Below, piece after piece: positions 12,920 to 26,933 of a stretch of 64,000 bases of DNA; position 1 is the first letter of the stretch, and each line of letters opens with the position of its first letter. The stretch is taken from positions 1 through 64,000 of the forward strand of contig JADFUC010001474.1 in NCBI GenBank assembly GCA_019722365.1, read 5' to 3'. The DNA comes from Lithospermum erythrorhizon. Taxonomy: Eukaryota > Streptophyta > Magnoliopsida > Boraginales > Boraginaceae. The notes beneath the pieces are model-generated. The model was given only the letters and a program-made list of their open reading frames with translations. It had not been told where the DNA came from and did not search any database. The position numbers and the translations under genes were made by a program.

Positions 12920-15900
12920 AAGATGTTGATGAGAGGTCTTCAAAACGATGTTGATACGGTGCCAGATGTTGAGAGATGAGATCAAATACTTGGATGGGGG
13001 GTTATGTAGTCTATCATGGCTAGAAAATGCATCTTTGAGGCGTTCGGGGAAACTGGTTGAAGATGCAGAATCTTGATACAGCGTTGGTGATAGTGGTCCG
13101 GAGGCACCTAAGTTGATGCTATTACTTGTCCGTATGCTGGTAGCTATGTTCTTTGGAGCTTCGATTTATGTTTTTGGGACAAATAGGGAGATGTCCGGAT
13201 GGAGAATCACATAGTGGTGTGTTTCTTTTTTCTCTGTACAGGATATGCAGTGGTGATGCCATTATGGATGTTATGTTTATGTTTTATATGACATTTGTTT
13301 AGCCGTATCTTTATGTCTTTGACAGTTAGGCTAATGTTGTGTTAGTATTCCATCTTGTGTGTTTGACTACGTGTTTCGTATTCTTATTTGCGGTTAATCG
13401 CTATCTTGATTCGATTATATCGTTGAATTGTAGGCGTGTGAGGTTCGAGATTTAATAAAACCATCAAGAAGTTTAGTCATCGTGCTTCCAAATGTTTAGC
13501 GATGTTAGACTAAGCTTGTCTCTACAACAGGTTGTGCCCGGCTTGAAATTTCGAGGCCAGTGAATCTTTCAAAGAAGATTTTGTTTCCATTTATAAAGAG
13601 ATTTCGGTAGATATGATTTGGTTAATGGAAAGAGCATTGCTTGGTGATCAGTAGAAGATATACTGCGTCTAAAATAAAGAAGAAGAAAAGACGATTGCAT
13701 TTAATATGTTTACAAGATGGAAGTTTTATTTATAGTAATATTTACCGCCAAACTTATTTGATACCTACTACATATAAAGCCCTCTAATCGAGACTGAAGA
13801 CTGCCGAAACAAGAGAAGTGCAGCATTGTATTTGTGAGTCCCTTAAGAGCATTTATAGTTGATATCGTTGTGGCCAGGTTGAATATGCGAGGTGTTCTAT
13901 AAACTCCTTTAGTTTGTACAAGCTATTAACATAGCGCATTATTGCAGTCACGCCTTTTAGTGTTGAACACATAGTAGACACATACTAGGGATAGTAGTGT
14001 GTAGTGGAGGATAGGTGTATTGAAGTCAGGGGGAGCCTGGACTTATACATCCAGATAGGAGTAGAATAGGGCGTAGAAGAATGGGGAACATTTGCATAAA
14101 GTCTTATTGCAATTATCTATCATAGTGGAATCTTTGCTATTAGAGCCAGGTTTTCCCCAGGGCATAAGTCGTATTGCTGAGCTGGATTACAAATTGTTGT
14201 GTTTTTACTTTATTTTAATTTACCATTTAGTCGAACTTCAGGTCTTAGAGTTGACATGACTATCTTGAAAAAATGGTGTCATTAGTGATCTGACTTTTCA
14301 ACAACTATGTTCATTGGCGGCTACGTCCGACTCTTTCAATTTCATCTATAATTAATTTCATAAAAATCACCACTACTAGATTATATGCGAGTTGTAGTTT
14401 ATTTGGTCCCTACAAATATGAGTCTGCGTAAATAGTCCTTGATATTGGTCAAAATGTATTTTATAGTCCACTTTTTGTCGAGTGTTAAATTTTGACCTAA
14501 AAGCGAGGTAATGATTGGGTCAAAGCAAAAATTTGAGTACTTAGTATTAACTTTGATGTTGATGAAAAGGTGCTGTACAATCATGCTTATAAAGTTAACG
14601 TCTTATCGAAATAGGACTGAGTACTTTTCAACTGATATAGAGAACCAGCTGCCACTAGTACTACTGAAAATTTACTCTGATAATGGTAAATTAATCATAA
14701 TTAATTGTCAATATGATCCTATTAAATATCATGAATTAAATAAATTTACATATACACTAATTAAGATATATTACAAATTATATCGGCGTTTACTAGGTCC
14801 TAAATTGACAATTAATAGGCGTAGGTGGGGCAGAATAATTATGTATGATCTCTTTAAATTTTTTTGAAGGTTAGTCATAACCTAATAATTTCTTTAAATT
14901 TAAGGCTATATATTATTTTGTCTCTATCTATCTGCTTTTAGATTTTTTATTTAGTAAGCAACTAATAATATTTCCGTTATTTTATCTTCCTTAAATTGTT
15001 TTTTTACTCGACCCTTTTCTTGAAATCTTGGAAGAGCTTCACGTTGGACGATACTCGATAAATCATGATATCCGTGGGTACTTAAGTGGGCTTTGGTGTA
15101 TATACTTATTACAAATTCATTTGGCCGTTATACTCGTAGTTGTGTATACTTCCTCTCCATTTAGATATTCTTGTACATCATTCTTCGTCCCGTGCCAAAT
15201 TCTTCGATAAAGTCAACTTTTTTAGCAAGCATTTGTTTGTCCAAAAAGGGTCAAATTATGGTACTCAAGCATTCACACGTTTTGGGTTTTGGAGAAAAAG
15301 AACAATGAGATAATGGAATCCAAAAGTGTGCCTCAGGTTCAGGTTTCATCCCATCCTACGGAAGAGGCTGGTTGGTTCTGCCTCGATCGGCAAATTAGAT
15401 TAACTCCAAAATTGATCTATGCAATAGTTGACCTTGATCTCTATAGAATGGGCATGGGACATCCAAGTATCAAACATTTACAGGCGCTACGTATTAACTT
15501 GTTTATGCTATTAATTTTGTTTATTCACGATGTATAAATATTATTCTAATAGATAAATTAGAGTGGGATTAATTTAATGAGACATGGAGTGCTTGGATTG
15601 TTAAGTCGTATATTGTTTCGGACCCTGGGTTATCATAGTTATTACTTTTTAATGCAATCTTCTTGGTATTATTTTTACGATATTTATAACAGTACTCAAA
15701 ATTTGGATTGTCATAAAACATGTGTTACGAGTTACATTATTCAATATCATCTTATATATAATGTCTTGAGGGTTAGTTCTTAAAATCAAATTTTCTTTTC
15801 TTATTTTACCCCTTTTGAAATTCTCCCCAAATTAATCTATTATTCTTTCACTAGAATTTTCCTTTTTATAAATAACTACGATATCATTGCTCCGATGGTG

Positions 15901-18561
15901 TCGCCTATATTGTTAACAAATTTTTTATATATGAGAGTTTCATCACATATAATAGATTTAATTATTTCTTCAAGTATAATTTTGAATTATATAAATCACC
16001 TTTTTTTCCTCTTACATAATTTAATTCATTATTTTGTCTTATAAAATATATTATAAAATTATTCGTCAATTTGCACATATTAATTGTACAAATGACTGGT
16101 ACCCTACTCTAATAACAGTTTATAACTTAAACAAGCATTAAATCCTCGTTCTTGAAGCCAAATTTACTATTCCTAAATATCCTTCCACCCATTTGATTGT
16201 TCACTTAGTTGAAGTGCAATTTGTGTATAGAGCGGACCATCAGTAAATTTATTTGAGTTTATTATTTTCATAATAAGGTAGTTGGGTTTATGGTAGATCA
16301 ATAACAAAATCTTCATTATTACAAATAACTGTTTATCAAAATTATCATATTGTTTATGAAAGATGTTAAATATCATATTTTTAATTATTTTTTAATTTAT
16401 CACGATTATTAATTCACCTGAACAAGAGCGTGCCAAAATAGCAGTATATAATAAGCAAAATTATTTAATGTCTCTAAAATAATTCTTAATCTTAAAGTTT
16501 AAGAATATGACGATAGTCGATGGGTGTCGTCAGGTTCGAGACTACGCCCTTGCGTGGGCGGATGGAGTTATATATTATCAACTTTTTTATAATCCATTTT
16601 CAAATTGGATCTTAGATAAAACATTATATTATATGGTATATGTGATTAATAACCTATTAAATCGTTGCGAGAGAGGTGTAGATGCAGAGCAAGCTGAATA
16701 GATGCCAGTCACGGGGCGAAATACCCAAGTGGGACAAAGAACTAAACTGACAGCTGGATTTTGGAAAGGCACGGAAGGAGCCAAAACATTACAATCAAGA
16801 GAATAATTAAGACCAGAAAAGGCCAACATGCTGAGGAGAGGCGTCTTGTGGTAGGAGAAAGCCGATTGGATAAATGCGTAGTATAGACTTCAAACATCTA
16901 ATCATCTGCGCCCGCGGTTAGTATGTAATAAATGAAATACTTTCTTGGATGTAGTGGGAATAGGGGTATGAGAAGCTGACTAAAAAATTAAAATTACTAT
17001 TAAAAATAGATTTATGACCATTTATTTAAAATTATATTGTGTCATCTTGCTTAGTCCGTTGTTGTCCTTAAGTAATCACTGTGGAACAATCATGTATATA
17101 TACCTAAAAGTTACTTTATAAAAAAATGCTTTAATTAATCAGAAAACAAAAAATGCTGTAGGGGATAAAATTGGAAGGTAGAGATAAAGTTAATTGAATT
17201 CCTATAATCAATTAAAAAGAAAAGATGAAATTTTTTGTACATGATCAAATAAATTGAGACGGGGAAAGTACTAAATTATTTTAATGTCCTTTCGTTTATA
17301 CAATACTAGGTCTCTTATTTGGAGTTTCACATCAGCAAATCCCATTCACCATTATTTTATAAGTCTGTATTATCATTTAATAGAAAAAATTCAACAGCGA
17401 AAAAAGAACTCAATTATCATCCTAATAACTTATTCATACTCTTTCTTTTTACATGTTTTTGGTGTATAATATTCGATGTGAGTCTTTTTAATTTGAAAAG
17501 AACTTAAAGTTACAATGATAGTTATTTCTTTAAAATAAAGTAAAGTTATCAATTTTGTTGAAAAAAAGTTGAGATGAATTGAGAGAAATGGATCGGCGAT
17601 GAGATCGGAAGTGTATATTTATTTTTGGTTTCTAAAATATAATTTATTGATATGCAATTTTATTTCGAGAAGAAGGTTGGGTTGTTTGCGAGCATTCGAA
17701 ACAAGTCCAACACAACGATCATCCTAAATCACCTTTTGAATCGCTTATTATTGGAGTAATAATAATTCTCTTATTTATTATAACAATTATAGGCTTCCGT
17801 AAATAAATCAAATTCAGTTGATTTATCTTCTCCGTGCTCTTTCAAATTATCAATGCGAATTGATCGTAAACCCTCGGTTGAACTCAATTTAGCCAGTTCT
17901 CCTCTGATATATACCATTGTAGTAATTATTCCTTTGTTGGGAGCTTCCTCAACAGTGATCATCATTCTACAAATTATAATGGTGAGCAATTGATAAATTC
18001 TCAAATCGAGGATCGATTAAATCTTGGGATCTTTTGTGCATTGACTTGTTATTATAGTTTGCAAAGTTATACGGCCCGGGTATATGTTAATTCCGCTGCA
18101 TTGTTTCAATGGAAACCGTATGATGATTAAAGAAAAAAATACTCCGTCTTGGCTAGTGTGTCGTCAAAGAAATTGATGATCATTGATACAATTGAGTTCT
18201 CGCATTTATATGTGAAAATTGACTACTAATAAACTTCTTCTTTACGAAGTAGGGTTGAAGTCTGACTCCAAGCACAATTAATTGATTTAGTACTATTTTT
18301 GTATTGCTTAATATGAATTGTTTTTGCAGGGGAATTGTAAATTTTAATTTTCGTCGTCTCGTATAATTCTTTGGCGTATATATTATAGAGTGATTATAAT
18401 ATAATCATCAAATAAGATCCCGAGCTCTAACTTCAATTATTGTTATGTAATACAAAAGAAGAATACTGACCTAATAAGGGTATAAAGTAAAATTTCATCA
18501 GGAAAATTTCTCGGAGTGTACATTTTTATCAAATCGAAGAGGATCGGCATCAGCCTTAGTT
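12892..18561. repeat. Subtelomeric tandem repeat, near-full unit (~5.67 kb)
   Basis: A unit running from one telomere-like motif (CCACTAAACCTAAACC at 12,891) to the next (near 18,562). Landmarks shared with the following unit include GGATGGAGAATC at 13,198 and 18,859, and AAGATGTTGAT at 12,920 and 18,590, giving a period close to 5.67 kb. No coding gene, tRNA or recognisable transposase was seen. The open frames, such as 14,511-14,867, are not kept open in the second copy. Confidence 0.8.
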
Positions 18562-18587
18562 ACTAAACACAAACCCTAAACCTAAAT
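18562..18587 (+). repeat. Interstitial telomere-like motif, second copy
   Basis: Contains ACAAACCCTAAACCTAAA, including one perfect CCCTAAA unit. It sits at the position equivalent to 12,891-12,919 in the neighbouring repeat unit. Confidence 0.72.
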
Positions 18588-21500
18588 AAGATGTTGATAG
18601 AGGGTATAGCAATCACGTCGGCTGCGAATGTTGAGATGAGATCAAATACTTGGATAGGGGTTATATAGTCTATCATGGCTTCATCTGTCTTTTTGGAAAC
18701 ACGTTCGAGGCTTGGATGGAGAGGATGATCGATGCGTCTATTGTTGGTGACCAAATGGTCAGGCGCCTCAGGGTGATGCTATTCTTGTCCGTATCTTTGT
18801 GGCTAATGTGTTCTTTGGAGCTTCGGTTATGTTTTTGGGGCCGAATAGGGGAATGTCGGATGGAGAATCTATAGTGGTGTGTTTTCTTTTGTCCTCTGTA
18901 TTTTGGATGTCATTGGTGTTAACCATTATGGATATTATGTTTTATGTTTTTATATGACATTTGTTTAGCCATTCATCTTTAACTATTGTCTTTGACAGTT
19001 AGACTAATGTTGTGTTCGTATTCCGTCTTGTGTGTTTATTCGTGTATTCTGTTGTTCTTGACTGCGGTTAAATCGCTATCTTGATTCAGGTTATATACGT
19101 TGAATTGTGAGCGTGTGAGGTTCTCGAAAGTTTGTTAATATCAGAGAGTTTGTTAGTCATTGATAATTATTTGAGTGTTTCGCGATATTCATTGCTTGTC
19201 TGGTTGGTAGCAACGGCTTTCGAGGCCAGTGAATCTTTCAAAAGAAGATTTTGTTTCCATTTATAAAAGGAGATTTAGGTAGATATAGTTTGGTTAATGG
19301 AAAGGCATTGCCAGTGATCAAGCTAGAAGATATACCGTCTAAAATAAAAGAAGGAAAGAGGACCGATTGCATTTAATATATTTACAAAGATGGAAGTTTT
19401 GTTTATGGCTAATAAAAACTTATTTATTACTGCTTCATATAAAAGCCCTGTCTGCGGAACTGAAGACTACGAAACAAGAAAGTGCGCATTGTATTTGTGA
19501 GAGTCATAAGAGCATTTATAGTTGATATCGTTGACAGGTTGAATATGCAGTGTTCTATAAATTCCTTTTAGTTTGTACACACTATTCTTAACACCACTGT
19601 TATTACAGTCCTGCCTTTTAGTGTTGAACTAATTGACACATATTAGGGATAGTAGTGTGTAGTGAAGAGGATAGGTGTATTGAAGTAGAGGAGGTGAACT
19701 TCATCCGAACTAGGAGTAAATGTAGAAGAATGAGGCATTTGCATAAGTCTGTTGTAATTATCTATCATAGTGGAATCTTTTTATTGGGCGGGTTGCCCCC
19801 GAGGCGTAGGTGCGTGTTGTGAGCTGGTGCAAATTGTTGTGTTTTTACTTTCGGCCTGATTTATATTTTAGTCGAACTTCGGTCTTAGAGTTGTTGACCG
19901 TTGTCTTGACAAATAGTCGTGCGTAGTAGATACACTTTTCGGCTTCATAATTTCATTGGCCGGTACATGGAAACTCTTTCAATTTTAAATGTAATTAATT
20001 GTAAAAATCCTACTACTAGATTATTATATGTGCGAGTTGTAGTTTATTTGGTCCCTCCCCAAATATGAGATGCTGCGTAAATAGTCCTTGATATTGGTCA
20101 AAAATGTATTTTATAGTCCACTTTTTTGTCGGAAGTGTTAAATTTTGACCTAAAAAAGCGAGTGCAACACAATTTGAGGGTCAAAACAAAAATTTGGTAC
20201 TTAGTATTAACACGATGTTGGTGAAAAAAGTCTGTTCAATCCTTCTTTCGTGAGATTAACGTCTTCATCAAAATAGGAACTAGAGAGTATACCTTTTCAG
20301 CAATAGAAGACAACACACTTATTCTACTACACGAAAATTTTCTGATAATGGTGATGTCATAATTAATTGTCAATATGATCTAGTAAATATCATGAATTAA
20401 ATAAATTTACATCGCTACCATAATTAAGACCATATTCTGATTATATCGCGTTCTTGGGTCTAAATTGACGATTAATAGGCGTAGGTGGGGCGGAATAATT
20501 GTACTATGATCTCTTAGAATTTTTTTTGAAGGTTGAGGTATAACCTAATTTCTTTAAATTTAAAAGGCTATATATTATTTTGTCTCCACATCTATCTTTT
20601 AGATTTTTATTTAGTAAGCAACTAATAATATTTCAGTTATTTTATCTTCATAAATTGTTTTTTTATAAATACTTCTTGAAATCTTGGAAGAACTTCACAT
20701 TGGATAATATCAATCATCACAATATCCATCGATGCGCCGCAGTGGGCATTGGTGTATATACCAATACAAATTCATTTAGCCCGTTATATCATAGTTGTGT
20801 ATACTTCCTTCTCCATTTAGATATTCTTAGCCATCGTTACGTCCCGTGCAAAATTCTTCCCGATAAAGTCACTTTGTAAGCATTTGTTTGTCCAAGGGGT
20901 CAAATTATCGTACTCAAGCTGCATTCGCACGTTTTGGTTTCGGGAGAAAAAAGGAACAATGGAGATAATGGAATCAGTGTGCCTCCGAGTTCGGGTTTTC
21001 ATCACTCTGGAAGAAGAGGCTGGTTGATTCTTACCTGTTCGTAGAATGAATTCACTCCAAAATTGATCTTAATGTAATAGTTGACACTTGATCTCTATAG
21101 AATCGAGCCATGGGACATCGAGTAATCAGCAGCTTGTTTTGCTACGTGTTGCTTGTTTATGCTATTAATTTTGTTTTATTACGATGTATAAATATTATTC
21201 CCAATAGATAAATTGGTGGGATTAATTTAATGAGACCATAGATTCTTTGGATTGTTAAAGTCATTTATATTGTTTAGGACCTCGTTGTCGTACTAGTTAG
21301 CTAACTTTTCTGAAATGTAATCTTTATTTGAGTATTATTTTTTTAGATATTTTATAACGTACTCATTGGATTGTCATAAAACATGTATTCTGAGTTACAT
21401 TATTTAATATCATCTTTATATATAATAATACTTGAGGGTGTAGTTAGTAGTTACTAAATGAAGTCAAATTTTCTTTTCTTATTTTACCTTTTGGTAATTC

Positions 21501-24186
21501 ATACTTACCCAAAATTCAAATCTCATAATTATTTCTTTCCTTTAGAATTTTCACTTTTATAAATAAGCTACGATATCGTACTCAGGTAATTAATCACATA
21601 TTGTTAACAAATTTTATATATGAGAGTTCATCACATATAATAGATTTAGTATTTTCTTCAAGTATAATTTTAATTATATAAAATCCACCTTTTTTTCCTC
21701 TTACATAGAATTTAATTCATTATTTGTACTATAAAAATATATTATAAATGTGATTAATTTTGCATATTAAGCGTACACAAATAGTACACAGCAATGCGGC
21801 CGTTTATAACTTAAACAAACGTGGAAATCGTACATTCTTGAAGCCAAAATTTACTATTCCTAAAAATATCCGCCCGCGTATTAGCGATTGTTAGAACTTG
21901 GTTGGCGATTACGGTATTATGACAGACCATCAATCAATTTATTTGAGTTCGTCGTACTAATAATAAAAGGTAGTTGGGTTTATGGTAGATCAAAGTAACA
22001 AAATCTTCATTATTACAAAATAACTTTTGTTTATCAAAGAGTATCATATTGTTTATGAAAGATGTTAAATATCTTTTAATTATTTTTTAATTTATACGAT
22101 TATTAATTCTGAGACAGAAGCCGACATAAATAGCTGAAATATATAATAAGCAAAAGGTATTTAATGTCTCTAAAATAATTCAACATCTTAGGATTTAGAA
22201 TATGACTTGATGATGCGATGGGTGTACCGATCGGTTCGAAATTTCATTAGGCGGATGGAGTTATATATTATCGACTTTTTATAATCCATTTTAGATTGAA
22301 TTTTCGATAAACATTATATTATATTTTCATGTGATTAATAACCTATTACGTGATTCGCAGTGCTTCAGATTAGGTCACGAAGAAGCAGCCCAGATAGTAA
22401 CTTAACACAATTCGAGGGCCGAAATACCCAGTGAGGCCAGCCCAATAGAGCGACAAGCTATTTGGATTTTGGAAGCCCAGGCGAAGCATTACTGTCAAGG
22501 AGAATAGATGAATGAGAAAGATAGCCTCACTACGGAGGCGTACTTTTTGTGGTAGGAGAAAGCGGATTGGATCATGCATGAGTATAGGCTTCAAACATCT
22601 AATCATGCAGCCGCGAGGTTAGTATGTAATAAATGAAATACTTTACTTCGGATGTAGTGGAGGAATAGGGTATGAAGCGACTAAAAATTAAATTACTATT
22701 AAAAAATAGATTTATATTATTCATTTGTTTAAAATTATATTGTGTCATGCTTAACTTCTAGATCCCGATTTATTTGATCATCTAGTAAAAATGCTTTATT
22801 AGAACTTGATAAATATTACTAATATGCCTAAAGTTACTTTATAAAAAATGTATTAATCATGAAAACAAAAATCTTTATTGAGGATAAAAGTGGAAAATCG
22901 AATAAAGTTGCGTTGAATTCTATATAATCGAGTAAAAAGAAAAAGATGAAATTTTGTACATGATCAAATAAATTGAGACGGAAAGTACTAAATTATTTTA
23001 ATATGTCCTTTCATTTATCTAATACTAGGTCTCATTTAGATATATACATTAAAATTTTAATTTACTTCGTTATTTTTGTAATCTTATTATTATCATTTAA
23101 TAGAAAAAATTCAACATATGAAAAAGAACAATTATCATCCTAATAACATTATATTTTCTTTTACATGTTTTTGGTGTATATTAAGTCTTTTAATTTGAAC
23201 TTAAAGTTACAATGATAGTTATTTCTTTAAAATAGAAGTAAGTTATCAATTTTGTTGAAAAAAAGTTCGGATGAATTGAAATGATTGATGGTCAGTGTAT
23301 ATTTTATTTTGGTTTCTAAAATATAATTTATTGATATGCGAATTTATTTGGGAAGAAGGTTAGGTTGTGGGCATTTAGAAACAAGATCCGGCCTGCTGAT
23401 AAATCTAAATCACACTTTTTGAATCTAACATTATTGGAGTAATAATAATTCTCTTAACTATTATAACAATTATGAAGCTTCACGTCGTCATTAAATTCGG
23501 TTGATTTATCTTCTCCGTACTCTTTGCAAATTATCGTGCAATTGATCGTGAACCCTAAGTTCGAACTCCAATTTTGGTAATTCTCCTCTGATAATAATAA
23601 CAAGCTGTGATGAGTTATTCGCGTGAGCGATTGATAATTCTGAAAATCAAGGGATCGGTATCTCTTGGGATCTTTGTCGATATTTTATTCTCGTTGCAGT
23701 TATACATTGGTATAATTCCATGCATTGTTTCAATGGAAACCATATGATGATTAAAGAAAAAATACTCCGTCTTAGGCTGGTGTGGCGTGAAAAGTAGTGT
23801 CATTGATCTAATTGAGTTCTGTTTATATGTGAAAATTGACTCGCAATAACAAAACTGTCTTTACGGAAAATGGGGTTGGAAGTCCCAAACTCAGCCGCAG
23901 TGTTGATTTAGTACTATTTTTTTGTATTGTAATATAATTGTTTTAACGAGGGAATTATGAGATTTTAATTTTAGAGTCGTCTCGTATAATTCTTTGAGCA
24001 TATATATTATAGAGTGATTATATTATAATCATCAAATAAAAGAGATCACAACTCCACTAACTCAATTATTATGTAATACAAGAAAGAATTTTATTATTTA
24101 TAATAGGGGTATAAAATAAAATTTCTTTGTGGGGAAAATTTATAGTGTATTTTATCAATCGAAGGATGGTATCAGACTATGATCTA
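18562..24186. repeat. Subtelomeric tandem repeat, proximal unit (~5.6 kb)
   Basis: The third copy follows the same order of landmarks as its neighbour. It stops near 24,186, just where the other copies carry the telomere-like motif, after the shared word ATCGAAGGAT. That the array ends at this point suggests the motif marks the true unit boundary. No gene is supported. Confidence 0.78.
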
Positions 24187-26449
24187 GTTTGGCGGCCGAT
24201 TTGTGGATGTGCAGCTTCTTTGACTTGAGCTTGAGTTTGATAGAAGCTTGACATTGGCTGACTTGATTTGGTTGAGATTGAGCTTGACTTGGCCAGTTTG
24301 ATTTGAACTTGATTTGAGGCTTGAACAGTTTTAACTTGATTTGATTTGATTTGATTTGATAAAACCTTGAGGCAGGCTTGAGCTGATTTGATTTGGATAG
24401 AAGCTACGGGGAGGCTGGATCGTCAGTCTTGATGGACTTGAGATTAGTCTGGGACTTGAATCTGTTTAGAGTTGGGGGCACTTAGCGGTATTCGTGTTGG
24501 TTGTATGGAACGTCTTGGAGTGCTTGGACTTGATCTCAGTCTCTTGCGGACTTGTTGGACTTACGTGACGTTTACTTGACGTGGGGCTTTACTTTGGGCA
24601 GCTGTTGGTGGGGCTGTGGATAGCTATAATGGTAACTAGTGGGACTTTGGAGTTTGATGTTTCACGCTTTTGTGGTGGGACTTAGTTCCATGATGATTTG
24701 ATAGAGTTTGGTGCGCATTCATATTGTTGATTTGGGATAGGACTTCGAGGCTTGAGTGCATTATGGAGTGATATGACAAGTGTTGAGCAACGTTAGCTAA
24801 CGCTTTATCTTGCTACAGTAGCGAACTTTGTTGCTCTAAAGTGGGACTTAGGGGATATGACGCGTGAGTCTGGTTGGCCTCGCTTAGGACTAGAGTGAGG
24901 TTAGCAACTTGGGAGGCTGGCGGATTAACTTTAAATATAAAGTTATGTCGTTTGAGAACATTCTGGTGATGCCCGCGGCTTGACTGCTGTGAGTGATGAT
25001 ACGTATTAAGTTGGAGCGTTCAGGCACTTATTGATGATCTTGGTCAACTAGACAAGGGCCTTAGTAGTGTTCGGGTGCACAGAATCCGGTTATAGGTGAC
25101 GACTTTACTTTATTCTATCATAAGGATTTGATAAATGGCTGCGGGGAAATTTATCAGTGTTAAATCAGTTCCATGAATAATCGAGTATATAAACTTAATA
25201 TAAAATCATGAAGCGTTCTTGACAAATTCTCATCGATTTCTTTGAGCTTGAAGGATTATTGCAGCGTCGGTAATCTGGCGTTTGGGGCTATTATGTACAC
25301 AGTTTTCATTTTGCGTAGATTGTTTTAATTCTTCAGATTTAACTTACATTGGAGATCGTTCTGCAGATTTTCTCGAAGGGTTTTATTGTGTGTTTTTGGT
25401 GGTGGAATTTTGTGGAGTTATTGTATGATTTGTGGATGGAATTTAGATTAAAAGGGGGTATTTATAGGTTTTACCGAGCGCCGATGCTAACTTCCACGGT
25501 GACGGTTTGATTTGGGTGGATCGTGATCTTGGCAGATTGAATTTGAGCCAGATACGTGAATAATTTTGGGCACTCCTCAGAAGAGCGTTTGAAGCCCTGT
25601 TCATGTAAGGAAGGTTAAGTTTATAAGCATATTTTAAACTATTGACCCCACGGTTTAGATGTGATTTACACGCTTTTGGAATCTTTGATTTTGATTACAA
25701 AACTTGTGGAGTCTTGTTTTGCACCACAAAATTGGCCAAGTCTTTATTGAACGCTTGTGGTTTATAGATTAGCCGTTTTGGCGCGTGGCCTTCGGGCGTC
25801 GTTTGGCGACTTTTAATCGATAAAATTGGTTTGAGCCTATTTTATCGACATTTAATGCGGGGCTATTTTCTCGGGAACCCTATTTTGAGTTAGCGGCTTG
25901 GGGTTAATTAATGTAAGAAATCATATTCTTTGACTTCGATTAAACTCAGGGGCTTGATTTCACGGGGAACCATAAGTTATTCAAGGTTTAGATTTGGTGG
26001 AGGTTTAATCGAGGCTGTCGATACGTGGCATTCTTTAGTGGCTCGTGCTAGTGTTGGTGAAACCGTCTTCCATCAATTTTAATTATTAGCGATAAATTTC
26101 GATGCTAAGTTGCCCGCGGCTTAGTGCATGCGGGTAGGTCTGGGTTCGACTTGAACAACGTTAAATGCTTCAGCGCGTGTTGGTTTTTCGTAGGTCTTTT
26201 CTTGCGTCTTTGCTCACTTTTATGGATGGCGTCGATTAACTGGCGGCATTTGGATGAGAGTTGGATATTAGGATTTGTTTAGATGTGAATTTGATGCAGC
26301 ATCTTGGTCTGGATGCCTTTCACTTTAGAGGTCGAGGTTTGTGATTAAGCAGTGCAGGACTCTTGCCTTCGTTTAAGGCTTGCGGTCTGAAGTTATCATC
26401 CGTGTTATTTATATGGAATTCATTCAAATTACATACTTTGAGTTTCAGC
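24187..26449. other. Gene-free region, low complexity, G/T-skewed
   Basis: No gene is supported. 24,225-24,450 is low-complexity sequence with repeated CTTGA and TTTGA words. The rest is G- and T-rich on the top strand with no open frame of note, and no transposon domain was recognised. It is probably decayed repeat DNA. Confidence 0.5.
24336..24360 (+). repeat. (TTGAT)5 microsatellite
   Basis: Five perfect tandem copies of TTGAT lie within a wider TTGA-rich tract. Confidence 0.9.
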
Positions 26450-26690
26450 GAAGGGGAGGGAATTGATAAAGGGGTGGGGTAGTTGAATGCGGCTTTGTTG
26501 GGGGAGGAATCTTCGGGGAGGTTTAGAGGTCATCCCGGTGAGGGGGAGTCGTCGAGGTGGGGGAGTAAGTCGGTGGAGGAGGGAGAGGGAGGCGGTCCCG
26601 GCGAAAGGGAGGTTGGGCTCAGCGATGAGGGAGGAGAGGGGAGGTCCGGATGAGGCGGGGTTAGAATCACCAGGAGGAGGGGTTCTTTAA
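26450..26690 (-). other. G-rich (bottom strand C-rich) block
   Basis: About 240 bp are markedly G-rich with runs of GGGG and GGAGG, in contrast to the AT-rich surroundings. A 67-codon frame on the top strand is rich in Arg and Gly. On the bottom strand it reads as a CCTCC-rich tract. It may be a fragment of a GC-rich plant repeat, but I cannot name a family and do not call a gene. Confidence 0.45.
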
Positions 26691-26933
26691 AATTAAAAGA
26701 ACTTCTGCGTTATTTTAAAATATTTCCAAAATGTCCTCATTTGATATAAGTGTAAGGAAGTTATAATAGGGACTAAATAGTCGATTCATTTTTTTTTAAT
26801 GGTGTATCTTATTATGTCAATATTGTTGAGGAAATGAATGGAATTGTATAGGCGGTGGGGAGACGAAAGAATAGTTTAGAGGCATGGCGGAACAAAAAAA
26901 TAAGTTTAGAGAGCTGAGTAAATAAGCCCAAGC

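Noticed and set aside
14511..14867. 118-codon reading frame in the subtelomeric repeat
   Set aside because: It is not open in the neighbouring unit near 20,170-20,520, where frameshifts and stops occur, and it resembles no known protein.
26487..26690. 67-codon Arg/Gly-rich reading frame
   Set aside because: It lies in a G-rich block where stop codons are rare. No domain or supporting context.
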